A stretch of DNA of 64,000 bases from Plotosus lineatus (lineage: Eukaryota; Chordata; Actinopteri; Siluriformes; Plotosidae): NCBI GenBank assembly GCA_024760905.1, contig CM045729.1:45496080-45560079 (forward strand), written 5' to 3'. The position numbers and the translations under genes are program-made. Shown here in pieces: positions 1 through 9,722 of this stretch (positions are counted from its first letter, which is position 1; each line of letters opens with the position of its first letter). The notes under the pieces are model-generated. The model had not been told where the DNA came from. It saw nothing but the letters and a program-made list of their open reading frames with translations, and searched no databases.

Positions 1-111
1 GCCTACACGTCACTCATCACACAAAAAATTGTGATTTGAAAGGCATTAGTGTCCTGTAGAAGGTTAGAGTTTTTTCCCCCTCACAAGTTCTCCTCACTGT
101 CTATCTTATAG

Positions 112-206
112 CCCTACCAATGAGAAATGCTCCTCGTTTCACGACTGAGGTCACAGACACTGCTATTGTAATTTCCTGGAGTCCAGTTCCCAGAGTTGGA
201 TATAAG
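112..206 (+). CDS. fn1: fn1 exon: FNIII-6, first half
   Basis: First exon in the window. It follows a TTATAG acceptor and ends before GTACAT. It reads LPMRNAPRFTTEVTDTAIV then ISWSPVPRVGYK, matching the start of human III-6 ([21 protein letters not shown]). The W of the B strand is present. It enters in phase 1 and leaves in phase 0, and joins cleanly to the exon at 2065. Confidence 0.9.
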
Positions 207-675
207 GTACATTTTAGGCTATTTGACATATAGCTACAAAAAAAGATGTGGTATGAATATGTAACGTTTTACCTTTGTGACTCTGTGTACGATGAGTACG
301 AAGAGAAACAAATCGATTGCAATGCAGACAAGGAATACCTCCCATGCTCAGTTTTAGAGTTCATTTCACTGCTCAGATGTTACCTTACCTCACTAAGGCT
401 GAAAAAAAACAGGACCACAGCACACATAGGCACAATGGTCAGCAGTGTTCCAGTTTATTTTACAACTTTCAGAGGTTTGTATTCATAGATAATCATTGGA
501 AGAAGCCAACATGGGATTGGTCAGTTCAAAGAAAGTGCAGCATGTCCATAGTTCACAGCATAGGTAAGTTAGCGAGTGGTCACCTGTACAGGCATGGCTA
601 GTTAGAATGCATTCATCTTCACAGGGTCTTTTGGGTTTACACTGGGGCTGTGATGCTTATGATCTCCACAATTCA

Positions 676-810
676 ATAAAGCATTTACAGCATTTCATAG
701 ATGCTCTTATCCAGACTGATTAACAGTTAGCATTTATTTTTATACAACTGAGCCCAAGGGCTCGAGGGCCCAACAGTGGTGATAGTGGGGATTGAACCAC
801 TGACCTTCAG
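676..810 (-). repeat. SINE family D copy
   Basis: Reverse orientation: CATTTACAGCATTTCATAGA then GCTCTTATCCAGA, followed by CTCGAGGGCCCAACAGTGG and GATTGAACCACTGACC, the inverse of the tRNA-like head. It abuts the family A SINE at 815, which appears to have landed in or beside its head. Confidence 0.7.
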
Positions 811-814
811 ATAA

Positions 815-1150
815 GGGCAGTGGTGGTCTAGTGGTATAAGGTGCCGGATTGCTGATCCAAAGGTTGGGGGTTCGAGTCCCACTCTCCACAAGGTTGTCAC
901 TGTCCTCCCCAGTGCAGCTAACTGGGTTATCAAAGGCTGGCCATGTCTCTCACTGTCTATGGTGAGAGGCATGTAAAAGAACCATTGCTGACTTTCGTAA
1001 AGAGTAGCTGCAAAGCTGTCGGCATGTTTCCGCCCTGCGATGGCCTGGCGAGCTGTCCAGGGTGTACTCTGCCCTTGCCCTGAGTTGGCTGGAATGGGCA
1101 CCAGCCTCCCCGTGACCCTAATTAGTATGAAGCGGTTACAGAAAATGATG
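815..1150 (+). repeat. tRNA-derived SINE family A, tail type II
   Basis: The head GGCAGTGGTGGTCTAGTGG has an A-box-like part and a B box GGTTCGAGTCCC. The body (CAGCTAACTGGGTTATCAAA, CTCTCACTGTCTATGGTGAG) is shared with all family A copies. The tail is type II: CTGCGATGGCCTGGCGAGCT, then CCCTAATTAGTATGAAGCGG. It is noncoding; the minus-strand ORF over it is a by-product. Confidence 0.85.
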
Positions 1151-1505
1151 AACTGAACCATCAGATAAGTAACCCATCACTTTTAACAACTAAGCCACCA
1201 CTGGGACCTCCGTGATTTATGAGCAGTCTTGGAGAACAATTGGGGTAAAACAGATTTTCCAAAATTTCCAAGTTCTTCATGATCCACTACAATGGCTCTG
1301 TTAAACCCTACTACACTCGACTGTGATTACCACATTGTATTACGATCAGTGTCGAATCATAATAAATTGTAATAATTCTTTGAAAATTTGTGACCATCGA
1401 AATTTTTGTTACAATCATTGCAATTCCAATAAGTTCCCTCAAGATCATCCCAGTTCGATTCCACAAGATCCCATGCTCATCACGATTCTCTCAATCATGC
1501 AAATT

Positions 1506-1705
1506 GTGGACATTTTTAGTGGTGACTTAGTAGTTAATACGATGGGTTACTAATCCAAAGGTCAGCAGTTCAATCGCCACTGTTGGGTCATTGAGCAAAG
1601 CCCTTAATCCACAATTGCTGAAATTGTATAAAAAAAATATAATTGCAAGTCGCTCTGGATAAGAGCATCTGTCAAATGCTGTAAATGTCAATGTAAATAC
1701 ATTTT
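1506..1705 (+). repeat. tRNA-derived SINE with CATTTACAGCATTT-type tail (family D)
   Basis: A tRNA-like head (GGTGACTTAGTAGTTAATAC with a B-box-like CAGTTCAATCGCC) is followed by TTGAGCAAAGCCCTTAATCC and the tail AAGTCGCTCTGGATAAGAGC, then CAAATGCTGTAAATG. The same tail recurs inverted at 680 and 40,590 and in weaker form at 34,700. This tail is widespread in fish SINEs. Confidence 0.75.
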
Positions 1706-2064
1706 GGCCCCAGTGTAAATCCAGTAATTTAATAATATATGTGAGCCTTTTGTTTTGAAAAAAAGCACCTAACTAATCAAAACAAGCCATTTAAATGCAT
1801 GTAAATAACTCGATTTGTGCCAAATTTGTATTTAAACTATTTAATATCTTTCAGCTTAAATGTTTAATCTTTGCATACACGTGAATCTGACATAAAAAAA
1901 ATTTAACAATGCCTTAGTCACCAAATGTTTACTGATTACGGGTTCAAAAAAACCAATAATAACATGCTGCTGATATCCTGTAATGATCAAGTCACATGTA
2001 CTGTATTTCGTTTTTGTATATCTGAGACAAACAGAGATTCATGTTCCCTTCTTGCTTTCTTCAG

Positions 2065-2233
2065 TTAACTGTAAAGCCCAGCCAAGGAGGAGAAGCCCCC
2101 AGGGAGGTGACCTCTGAATCTGGAAATATCTACATCTCAGGCCTGACCCCTGGAGTGGAATATACCTACAGCGTGCAGCCTGTCATCCATGGCCACGGAC
2201 AAGGCAACCCCATCACACGCCGTGTTGTTACGC
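2065..2233 (+). CDS. fn1: fn1 exon: FNIII-6, second half
   Basis: It starts after CTTCAG and ends before GTAAGC. It reads [20 protein letters not shown] and then a [12 protein letters not shown] stretch, the typical E-F loop and F strand (L-x-PG-x-x-Y) of a type III fold. [13 protein letters not shown] is nearly the same as in human III-6. It enters in phase 0 and leaves in phase 1. Confidence 0.95.
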
Positions 2234-2335
2234 GTAAGCCCACAGAGAGCCTGTTTTACATTTGTTCACTAAGAAAATGTGTTCACACATAATGATTCTG
2301 ATGTAGTCATACCTTACTAATATCTCTGTCTTCAG

Positions 2336-2422
2336 CTCTGTCTCCACCCACTGATCTCAACTTGGAGACCAACCCAAACACTGGAGAGCTAATAGTTCAA
2401 TGGAATGAAGCTAAAACTCCAG
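2336..2422 (+). CDS. fn1: fn1 exon: FNIII-7, first half
   Basis: Short exon (87 bp), phase 1 to phase 1, only about 100 bp after the previous one. It reads PLSPPTDLNLETNPNTGELI then VQWNEAKTP, matching the A and B strands of human III-7 (PLSPPTNLHLEANPDTGVL). Acceptor CTTCAG, donor GTCAGT. Confidence 0.93.
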
Positions 2423-2838
2423 GTCAGTGCTTAAAAACTATCAGTGCATGTTAAACGGAAAGAGTTCTCAGGAACTCTTTAGGAACAACTATCACATTTT
2501 ATGTATGCATTACTTCTACTGTATAAATATTTGCATCTAAATAATAGTCATTTTTGGTCACTTCAGGAATTTTATGATGTGATATAAATGCAAGCAGACT
2601 TTAAACAAAAAAGTTGTTAAATCAGTTAATAAAGCAGATTTAATGCTTAAAAAATGTTGTCTCAGTCCACTCACCAGTATCACAGTGTAGCGTGGAAATG
2701 AATATGGCAGAAATTGTGGCCATGGTAAAAAAAAACAAACAAACAAACAAAAAAAAACAAACAAACTACTCTGTCCCATGCATATTGCAGAATTACATAA
2801 AAAACTGGAATTTATTTCCCCCCATACCTTCTGTACAG

Positions 2839-3030
2839 ATATCACAGGCTACAGAGTGACTTGCAGTCCCACCAATGGCCAGCAGGGTAACTCTGTGGAG
2901 GAGTTTGTGAAAGCAGGCCAGACCTCATGCACTGTGGATAGCCTGAGCCCTGGAGTGGAGTACAACGTCAGTGTGTTTACAGTGAAGGACGACATGGAGA
3001 GTGTGCCTGTCTCCAGTACCATCACTCCAG
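2839..3030 (+). CDS. fn1: fn1 exon: FNIII-7, second half
   Basis: 192 bp, phase 1 to 1. It reads [19 protein letters not shown], then [27 protein letters not shown], SPGxEYNVSV and TVKDD are shared with human III-7. This domain precedes EDB, so its end is the upstream splice partner when EDB is skipped (donor GTGTGT at 3031). Confidence 0.96.
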
Positions 3031-3803
3031 GTGTGTATTACACCTGATTCTGTAGGCTGAAGCCTTTCTTTCCAAGTCTAAAATGGCCACTTTCACAGAT
3101 TTGAATGGTTGCCCTATCCCATAATTGTGAACTAGCCTCAGATCAAAACAGCATTGTTCAGCATTGTCTATCTTTAGTATATCTTTATTAAACTGAAGTG
3201 CATTTGGGTCATTCTCTTAAAAGTGGTTAACCACAGATTTGCATATAATTATGGCAAAGATAAAACCTTTGCTGGTAAGTTCCTTTATATGTAATCAAAC
3301 CACTGGAGAGGGAAACCGCAGGCTTGGGGTTTTTATTTATTTATTTAATTTTTTTTTTTTTTTTAATTAACAAAACTCTAACACAACAGTTGCATACTGA
3401 GTTTACTTTTACATTCTGACATAAGTAATATGATGTCACGACAATATGAGGATGATTGACATTTCTGTAATAAGCAGCAATCCTCCATTTGTAGTGATAC
3501 ATTTAATCAAATTTGTGAAATCAGTGACATGGATTTGACATTTATTTTAAACAGATTTCAATTTTAAATATGACTTCATATGACTTGATATTTTATTGAA
3601 GATAGATAGATGGATAGATACATATATGCATGTCTGTGTCTCGTCCCCTCCCCCCATTTTACGGTTGTATTCATGGTCCCCAGTCATTATTTACCTGCTG
3701 AACCATTTAAAACTTTTTTTTTAACTCGGTACTTTCTCCTCCTTGTTTTATATGGCACTCTCCCTCTTTTGACCTCCTGCTTTCCTTCTATTTAACCTCA
3801 CAG
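3031..3803. other. fn1 intron upstream of EDB
   Basis: 773-bp intron, AT-rich, with a T tract at about 3,351-3,364 and a pyrimidine-rich approach to the EDB acceptor. Two TGCATG motifs occur (about 2,775 in the previous intron and 3,627 here), the known binding word of RBFOX factors that promote EDB inclusion in mammals. No mobile element recognised. Confidence 0.6.
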
Positions 3804-4076
3804 ATGTGCCCCAGCTGACAGATCTCCACTTTGTCAATATCACCGATTCCACTATTGGCCTCACTTGGAGACCTATTAACTCCACTGCTATAACTGGCTA
3901 CCGCATCACAGTGGTAGCTGCTGGTGATAGTGTACCGATCTTTGAGGACTTTGTGGAGTCTACCAAGGACACCTATACCGTGTATGGCTTGGAACCTGGC
4001 ATCAATTATGATATCAGCATTATCACAGTAACACCGAACGGCGAGAGTGAGCCCACCACCATAACACAACAAACAG
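3804..4076 (+). CDS. fn1: fn1 exon: EDB / EIIIB alternative type III domain
   Basis: The whole extra domain B lies in one exon of 273 bp (91 codons), the same length as mammalian EDB. It opens [20 protein letters not shown] and keeps [28 protein letters not shown] and TQQT. By hand alignment to human EDB from memory, about 70% of residues are identical. It is phase 1 at both ends, so skipping keeps frame. In mammals EDB is included in embryonic, tumour and wound matrix and largely absent from plasma fibronectin. The sequence alone does not show whether this exon is alternatively spliced here. Confidence 0.96.
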
Positions 4077-4519
4077 GTATGTGTGCAAAAAAATGCACTT
4101 GAGTACAGGTGTAACATTCCGATCGTATTTCTTAATTATGATCGGCTGATCTCTTAATTTAATTTACTACGGACATGACTATAACACTTCTTTCCATGTT
4201 ATACATCCTGTACAGCCGTACTGCTGCTGTTAGCTACATGTGGCTGCCACCTTTTGTTCTGAGATGGGAAATAGTGTGTTATTAAAGAGCAAGACTGCAT
4301 CTGTGTTTTGACTGCATTTTTCGCTCCCACTCTCTATAAGGTTACTGAGACTCATGTGGTAGCAGTCTGTGTAAAGGATTTCAGTTCCTCAGTCAAACGC
4401 ATGCTGGTGCTCATTTTCTGATCCTTTTTTCCATTAGTGGCTGCAGCTCCTAACTTTTAAAAAGCTGTATTAAGTCACGAATTTCCTAATTATGTTCTTA
4501 CCTCATTCCTTTTCCTTAG
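4077..4519. other. fn1 intron downstream of EDB
   Basis: 443 bp with no recognisable repeat. One GCATGC word near 4,399 (aaacGCATGCtgg) resembles the RBFOX motif. In mammals the intron just 3' of EDB carries repeated TGCATG enhancers; I do not see a clear TGCATG cluster here. Confidence 0.5.
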
Positions 4520-4711
4520 CTGTTCCCGCCCCGACAGGCCTAAAGTTCAGTGATATCACTGCTGAAAACATGACAGTGAGTTGGACAGCCCCTGTTGTCC
4601 CCAAGCCTAATGAGATTGATCATTACATCATCCATTATCACCCGATCGATGATGAGGATGACAACACTGAGAGGGTCGTGAAGGGGGATGTCAACAGTGT
4701 CATGCTTCGCT
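4520..4711 (+). CDS. fn1: fn1 exon: FNIII-8, first half
   Basis: 192 bp, phase 1 to 1; acceptor CCTTAG, donor GTATGT. It reads AVPAPTGLKFSDITAENMTV, then SWTAPVVPKPNEIDHYIIHY and an acidic DDEDDN stretch. Human III-8 begins [20 protein letters not shown]. The acidic C-C' region matches human KNEEDVAEL in character. III-8 leads into the cell-binding pair III-9/III-10. Confidence 0.94.
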
Positions 4712-4804
4712 GTATGTGAACACTTTCTTCCGAATTCAGCTGTGTTGATCTAATGCTCTGTCGGGTCACTAATAAGGCTTTGTGTCTGTGCCGTGTGTTT
4801 CTAG

Positions 4805-4894
4805 ATCTTCTACCCAACACGGAATATATGGTGAGTGTGTTCTGTGTTTATGAAGAAAGACAGAGCTCACCTGTAATTGCTACTCAGAGAACAA
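4805..4894 (+). CDS. fn1: fn1 exon: FNIII-8, second half
   Basis: 90 bp, phase 1 to 1, after a 93-bp intron. It reads [20 protein letters not shown] and SPVIATQRT, matching human [20 protein letters not shown]. The domain carries one cysteine (FCVYEE). Acceptor TTCTAG, donor GTGAGT. Confidence 0.94.
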
Positions 4895-5001
4895 GTGAGT
4901 TAAATTTCCTCTCATTCATTGCATATCAGTGGAATTGAATTTCCTAACATGTATTTTTATTTTGATTCAGATATAATTTCAGTCTGTTTTCTACATTTCA
5001 G

Positions 5002-5268
5002 TTCTAGATTCCCCCCAAAAACTGCATTTTTCTGATATCGGCACGAACTCCTTCACTATACATTGGCTCCTTCCTAGAGCGAGCATCACTGGCTACCGTA
5101 TTCGCTATCAAATGACCAGTGGAGGACGCTACAAGGAGGAGAAACTGCCACCTTCCCGGAGACACTTAACACTGACAGGCCTAACCCCTGAAACTGAGTA
5201 CACCGTTAGCATCTTTGCTGTGAGTGGCATGCATGAGAGTCAACCGCTCACTGGCACCCAGTCTACCA
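5002..5268 (+). CDS. fn1: fn1 exon: FNIII-9 (synergy domain), single exon
   Basis: 267 bp in one exon, as in mammals, where III-9 is one of three unsplit type III repeats. It starts [20 protein letters not shown] and keeps W, TGYRIRY and a [18 protein letters not shown] core. III-9 carries the synergy site that strengthens alpha5-beta1 and alphaIIb-beta3 binding to RGD. Human PHSRN is replaced by PPSRR (codons 5148-5162); the key first Arg is kept. Phase 1 to 1. Confidence 0.96.
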
Positions 5269-5480
5269 GTAAGCCATAGTTCTGTTTTATTCCTTCATTA
5301 ATTTTCATATCCCCTGTAGACAGATAGAGGGCTGAGAACCATGGTGTAACCAACAGAACAGTGTTTTTGAGAAAAATGACATGAAAGTTTTTGCCATATT
5401 AAAAAATCAGAGACAATGCACATGATATGATTCTGGCACACATAGACCTTATCCACATCTGTCCATATTGGCTCTCAGCC

Positions 5481-5489
5481 CTTCATATA

Positions 5490-5554
<65 letters not shown>

Positions 5555-5567
5555 TAGTATATGAATG
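5481..5567. repeat. (AT)n tract inside a palindromic hairpin
   Basis: About 60 bp of AT repeat lies between the inverted arms TTCATATACTAA and TTAGTATATGAA. The whole 87-bp unit can fold as one long hairpin. Confidence 0.9.
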
Positions 5568-5570
5568 TCT

Positions 5571-5694
5571 GTTTTCCTTTCGGCTTTTTACCTTTTACTC
5601 GGGAGTCGCCACAGCGAATCATGTGATTCGCACATTTTTGATTTTGGCAGAGGTTTTTACGTCGGATGCCCTTCCTGTCACAACCCTTTAGTAT
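5571..5694 (-). repeat. SINE family A, tail-only fragment (type I tail)
   Basis: Inverse of the type I tail: CTTTCGGCTTTTTACCTTTT, GAGTCGCCACAGCGAATC, GGATGCCCTTCCTGTCAC. The head and body are missing. Confidence 0.8.
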
Positions 5695-5714
5695 GATACA
5701 TATATATATATATA

Positions 5715-6176
5715 CAGGGATCCTTCACTTTCTGTGGTTGATTGGGAACGAGATCCCCATGTGACCGCCGAATTTTGTGAAGTTGGATCAACCCCCCCCC
5801 CGACTGACGTATATGTACATGTACATGTACATGTGTATATAAATCAATAAATACATATTCAACACTATAAATGCTTATAATAACAATTAAATATTCAAAA
5901 ATACTGCATAACATGTAAATAATATAAAAATACACACATACAAACATGCAATGCAACCATGAGGGGGGCACAAGCCAGTGGCCACCCTCATGCCGGTCCC
6001 AAGCACTCAGATGCGCACCTCACATAAAAATGTAAGTAGTTTTGTTGGGGGATTTTCCTTAACTTTTCCCCTATTTTTCCTCAATTTCCTTATTTCTTAA
6101 TTCGATGAGTATTTTTTAAAAATCGTGATGCACTGAAGCGGCATGAATTGAAGCACGAAGTAGCGAGGGATCCCTG
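5715..6176. mobile_element. Tigger/pogo-type MITE, family CAGGGATCC (copy 1)
   Basis: 462 bp with inverted ends CAGGGATCCTTCAC and AGCGAGGGATCCCTG. A TA dinucleotide flanks the left end. The interior is noncoding. Four more copies are in the window (13,168; 27,132; 55,870; 57,572). CAG-starting ends with TA duplication fit the pogo/Tigger branch of Tc1/mariner. Confidence 0.8.
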
Positions 6177-6279
6177 TGGTACTGTGAGACAAAGAAATGC
6201 AATAGAACAAAGATGCCCCAGACACTGCCCAGCCAAAAAACCTTCAAACTCTAATATGTTCATGTAGTGCATTTAGCCT

Positions 6280-6650
6280 TGATCACAGCATGTAATCTCC
6301 ATGACATTGTTGCTCCAGCAGCGCATATGAATGCTCAGCAGCATTAATGTGGCAATACAATGAAGTCTGCTTTTTTCTGCTGATTATCTGAATATTCTGA
6401 ATAAGCAGGTTATCACAGCAATAGACTTTTTCCTTCCCTGATGGAATGGATAAAAAAATTGGGGCATAAATAATGAGAGTGGTTCAGGGAGCATGAGGAA
6501 GCATTTTCACATATGTATTGGCACCCCAGAGTCCTGACCTCAACCCTATTGAATGTTTTTGGGATGAGGCAGAGAAGATTTTATGGAGTGGTTCAAATTT
6601 TCCCTCATCAATTCAAGACGAGGGTGAGAAATGAACCCACCACTGAATCT
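6280..6650 (+). pseudogene. Tc1-like transposon remnant
   Basis: Sequence at about 6,480-6,620 matches a Tc1-type transposase end: GTGGTTCAGGGAGCATGAGG, then codons for PQSPDLNPIECFWDEAEKIL, containing the PDLNPIE motif with the last catalytic Glu of the DDE triad. It has no intact reading frame. A relative lies inverted at 45,650-45,900. Confidence 0.75.
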
Positions 6651-6718
6651 TATGTTGCTAAAGTTTGTTAAAACAATAATATGAAGATTATGTGCTGTAA
6701 GAAAAGTTTAATGAATTA

Positions 6719-6980
6719 ATTCATTCATTTTCTGAACTGCTTAATCTTAATTAGGGTCACAGGGAGGCTGGCGCCCATCCCAGCCAACTCCAGGCAAGGG
6801 CAAAGTACACCCTGGACAGCTTGCCAGGCCATCGCAGGGCAGAAACATGTTGACAGCTATGCAGCTACTCTTGTGGAAAGTCAGCAATGGTTCTTTTAAA
6901 TGAACCTCTCACCACAGACAGTGAGAGACATGGCTGGCCTTTGATAACCCAGTTAGCTGCACTGGGGGAAGATTAATGCA
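6719..6980 (-). repeat. SINE family A copy, tail type II
   Basis: Inverse orientation: TTTTCTGAACTGCTTAATCT, GGCTGGCGCCCATCCCAGCC, then CTGACTTTC and CTCTCACTGTCTG-type body elements read backwards, ending at TAACCCAGTTAGCTGCACTG. The tRNA-like head is missing. Confidence 0.8.
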
Positions 6981-7236
6981 CTCCAGTAAAATATTAGTGT
7001 GACTTTTTTTTTGGTCTAGAAGTGTATTATCATACATTTCATTGTTTGGTGGACATGTTTCTATTCATATGTATCTAACTAGTTCCTCCACACACTATGC
7101 AACATTTTCTTGGGCTAGCATAAGAATTCTAAATGTTTTGAACACATGTGATAGTTGCATTGATACAAACAGTACATGTGTGGAATATATGAACATTTCT
7201 AATGAATGTGTGATGATTTTTTTTTTTTTTTGATAG

Positions 7237-7353
7237 TCTCCGATGCCCCTACTGACCTGGAGGTTATTTCTTCAACACCAACAAGTATCACCATTCGCTG
7301 GGATGCCCCCTCTGTCACTGTGAGGTACTACCGGATCACACACGGAGAGTCAG
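7237..7353 (+). CDS. fn1: fn1 exon: FNIII-10, first half
   Basis: 117 bp, phase 1 to 1. It follows a long T tract and GATAG. It reads [20 protein letters not shown] then [18 protein letters not shown], nearly matching human III-10 ([18 protein letters not shown]). WDAP and VRYYRIT are hallmarks of the tenth repeat. Donor GTAGAT. Confidence 0.96.
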
Positions 7354-7457
7354 GTAGATGATTCCTAAAACCAATAATAATAATGAGAATAATAATAAGT
7401 ATAGGAAGAATAATTCATGTACAGCAATATAAATCGCAATAATATTTATTATTATTA

Positions 7458-8237
7458 CAGACGCTCCCCGACTCGGGTTCATCCATTTTACGTTTTTTTG
7501 ATTTTACGGTTTTTTTTTTTTCCTCAAAACTTTTTTTCGGACTTTTGTAACCCTAAGTTAATATGGTTGGTCAGAAGCGTAAGCCTACTAGCATGGGTGC
7601 AAATCTCATACACAGAGATGAATTAACTATCTGCCTGGATCGGTGCAATCTACCATGCATACTCAGTTAAGCAAAGAGAGTTGTAATATGAATGAAAACC
7701 CGAATCCAGAAAAGAAACAGAACTCTACGTTCTGCTGGTGATTCACATCAGTGCACGCTGAGTACTAAATAAGTTCAATGGCGCCCTTGCTCACTTGCAA
7801 GACCGGAAGTCCGTATAACCCACGCTTTGTGTCAAGCACAGCAAGTAAACTACTTTCGGTTTTTAGTTTCGGTGTACAAGCAGAAAGATCGCATCATAGA
7901 GAATGTTAAAGGTTATATTTGATACTGTATTTGATATTCGATGAGGGAATTTGATTAAACTTTATCTATTTGAAATTATTTTGCTTGAATTTAATTTATT
8001 TGAAATTTATGTTGGTATTATTTGATATATTTGACATTATTATATATTTGAAAATGTTATGTTTATAATAATTGATTTAGGGGTGTTTTATGAGATATGG
8101 TAATAGAATTTATGGATGTATAGTACAGTATGAGCGTCATACGTCACACGTCATACGTCACTGTAACAACTTACGTTCACTTTCAACTTACGTTCGGCCA
8201 TCCAGAACCAATTAAAAACGTAAGCCGGGGTGCGTCT

Positions 8238-8238
<1 letters not shown>
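7458..8238 (-). mobile_element. Tigger/pogo-type element, family CAGACGCTCCCC (copy 1)
   Basis: 781 bp. The ends CAGACGCTCCCCGACT and AGCCGGGGTGCGTCTG are inverted, with a TA on both sides (7,456-7,457 and 8,239-8,240). It is inverted relative to the copies at 15,035 and 36,781. Internal parts match those copies (TATTTGATACTGTATTTGAT and the TGATGCGATC/CAAGCAGAAAGAT region). Confidence 0.85.
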
Positions 8239-8281
<43 letters not shown>

Positions 8282-8291
8282 GTTATTATTG
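8239..8291. repeat. (TTA)n microsatellite
   Basis: About 17 TTA units at the edge of the Tigger-type element, one interrupted by TTG. Confidence 0.95.
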
Positions 8292-8433
8292 CTTGATTGT
8301 GTAATATTTAGTCTATGTGCTTACAATGAACTGTGTCATGCAGCTGTAACATACACTATTTATGGCTGATTAAACTGAACTGAAATGGCTCATTATTCTC
8401 ATAGTGTAACAACACAATGATGTATTTCTTCAG

Positions 8434-8598
8434 GTGGTCATGGCTCTCCTAAAGAGTTCACTGTCCCAGGGTCTCAGACCACCGCCAAAATTGATGGTCT
8501 GCGCCCAGGCACTGACTACACTGTCACTGTGTATGCTGTGACTGGAAGAGGAGACAGCCCCGCCTCCAGTACACCCATCTATGTCACTCACAAAACAG
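8434..8598 (+). CDS. fn1: fn1 exon: FNIII-10, second half, RGD cell-binding loop
   Basis: 165 bp, phase 1 to 1; acceptor CTTCAG, donor GTACAT. It reads [20 protein letters not shown], then [20 protein letters not shown]. The RGD tripeptide (codons 8547-8555) sits in an unchanged [12 protein letters not shown] loop, the main integrin ligand (alpha5-beta1, alphaV integrins). The core is intact, so primary cell adhesion should be preserved whatever the change in the III-9 synergy motif. Confidence 0.98.
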
Positions 8599-8739
8599 GT
8601 ACATCCACTGTTGTGTGTCGTGGTATGGTTCGGATATGAGGGTAGAGTGTAAAAGATGATTTGATAGAGAGTGATGTACAGTACTATATAATGAGTTATA
8701 ATGATGTTGTGAAGAGTAATGTGGTTTGTGTTTATGTAG

Positions 8740-8895
8740 ATATTGAATCTCCATCTGAGATGGAGGTGACCGATGTCAAGGACAACACCATCACTGTCCG
8801 CTGGACACCAGCAGCCGGTCCTGTGAGTGGCTATCGAATAAGCGGAATCCCCCGAAATGGCAGTGGACCCTCCTTCTCTGAAGTAGTTGCTCCAG
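8740..8895 (+). CDS. fn1: fn1 exon: FNIII-11, first half
   Basis: 156 bp, phase 1 to 1. It reads [20 protein letters not shown] then [16 protein letters not shown] and [13 protein letters not shown]. Human III-11 has [22 protein letters not shown]. Acceptor TATGTAG, donor GTAATG. An NGS sequon (possible N-glycosylation) is visible. Confidence 0.95.
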
Positions 8896-8988
8896 GTAAT
8901 GGACTGGAAGTTCTGAGTGCAAAATGAAACATTAAATAGTGTCAAATAGCTTAATTTGCACTGCTCTATAGGAGTTTAAATATTCATT

Positions 8989-9332
8989 CATTCAGTCATT
9001 TTCTGAATCACGTAATCCTAATTAGGGCCATGGGAAGGCTGGCACCCATCCCAGCCGACTCCGGGTGAGGGCAGAGTACACGCTGGATAGCTCACCAGGC
9101 CATTGCAGGGCGGAAACACACTGGCGGCTTTGCAGTCTACTCTTGTCGAAAGTCAGAAATTGTTCTTTTGCATGAAAATCACACCATAGACAGTGAGAGA
9201 CGTGGCCGGCCTTTGATAACCCAGTTAGTTGCACTGGGGGGACAGTGTCACCCTGTTGAGAGTGGGACTTGTACCTCCAACCTTAGGATCAGTGATTCAG
9301 CGACCTTTACCACCAGGCCACAACTGCCTGAT
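8989..9332 (-). repeat. SINE family A copy, full length, tail type II
   Basis: Read backwards it has the head (CAGTTGTGGCCTGGTGGTAA as the inverse of 9,308-9,330), body and type II tail (CTGGCACCCATCCCAGCCGA at 9,041). It lies in the FNIII-11 intron. Flanking 8,896-8,988 and 9,333-9,722 show nothing recognisable. Confidence 0.82.
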
Positions 9333-9722
9333 ATTTAAATAATCAGAATAAAACGTTTTAAGTATCATTATAGATACAGATTCAGTAGCGGAGCTGCATA
9401 TTTATGCAGATGTTATAAATCCATGAGCATGATTTAGTTGTTGCTTCGGTGCTCGCGTAGCCACACAAGTATCCCAATGTGCGCATGCACCGCCACCGTT
9501 TGCACTGAGTGCAGTTGCACTTTGCAGAAAATTTTCTTCTTAAGTCAATGGTTTTGCTTCTTGATGAAAAGTAAGTTTTAATATAAAAAAGATCAGTTAC
9601 AATTGTGACTGTTCCTTCATTGAAAATAAACGCAAACATTTTTGGAGCTCCACTTTTAGGCAATTCCTAAATATTTACTGTATATTATTTCTGTGGAATG
9701 ATTTTTTTGGGTTATTTTGCAG

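Larger units (their letters stand above)
207..2064. other. fn1 intron within FNIII-6
   Basis: 1.86-kb intron. It holds two SINE-like copies with a CATTTACAGCATTT tail (about 675-810 and 1506-1700) and one copy of the GGCAGTGGTGGTCTAGTGG SINE (815-1146). I see nothing else at 207-670 or 1700-2060 beyond AT-rich unique sequence. Confidence 0.8.
5269..7236. other. fn1 intron between FNIII-9 and FNIII-10, repeat-rich
   Basis: 2-kb intron holding, in order, an AT hairpin (5,481-5,567), an inverse SINE-tail fragment (5,571-5,694), a Tigger-type MITE (5,715-6,176), a Tc1-like fragment (about 6,280-6,650), an inverse SINE (6,719-6,980), then unique AT-rich sequence with a long T tract as the polypyrimidine tract. 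Confidence 0.75.

Noticed and set aside
815..890. tRNA gene from the A/B-box head
   Set aside because: The head has promoter boxes but no good cloverleaf and is repeated at every SINE family A copy, so it is a SINE promoter.
727..1161. 144-codon minus-strand ORF
   Set aside because: It lies wholly within two SINE copies; similar translations recur at other SINE copies (for example 31,849-32,094 and 50,471-50,737), so it is repeat sequence, not a gene.
2041..2064. Start codon at 2,041 for an alternative first exon
   Set aside because: The ATG lies in the intron upstream of a good CTTCAG acceptor; the upstream exon at 112-206 joins in phase, so it is not a start.
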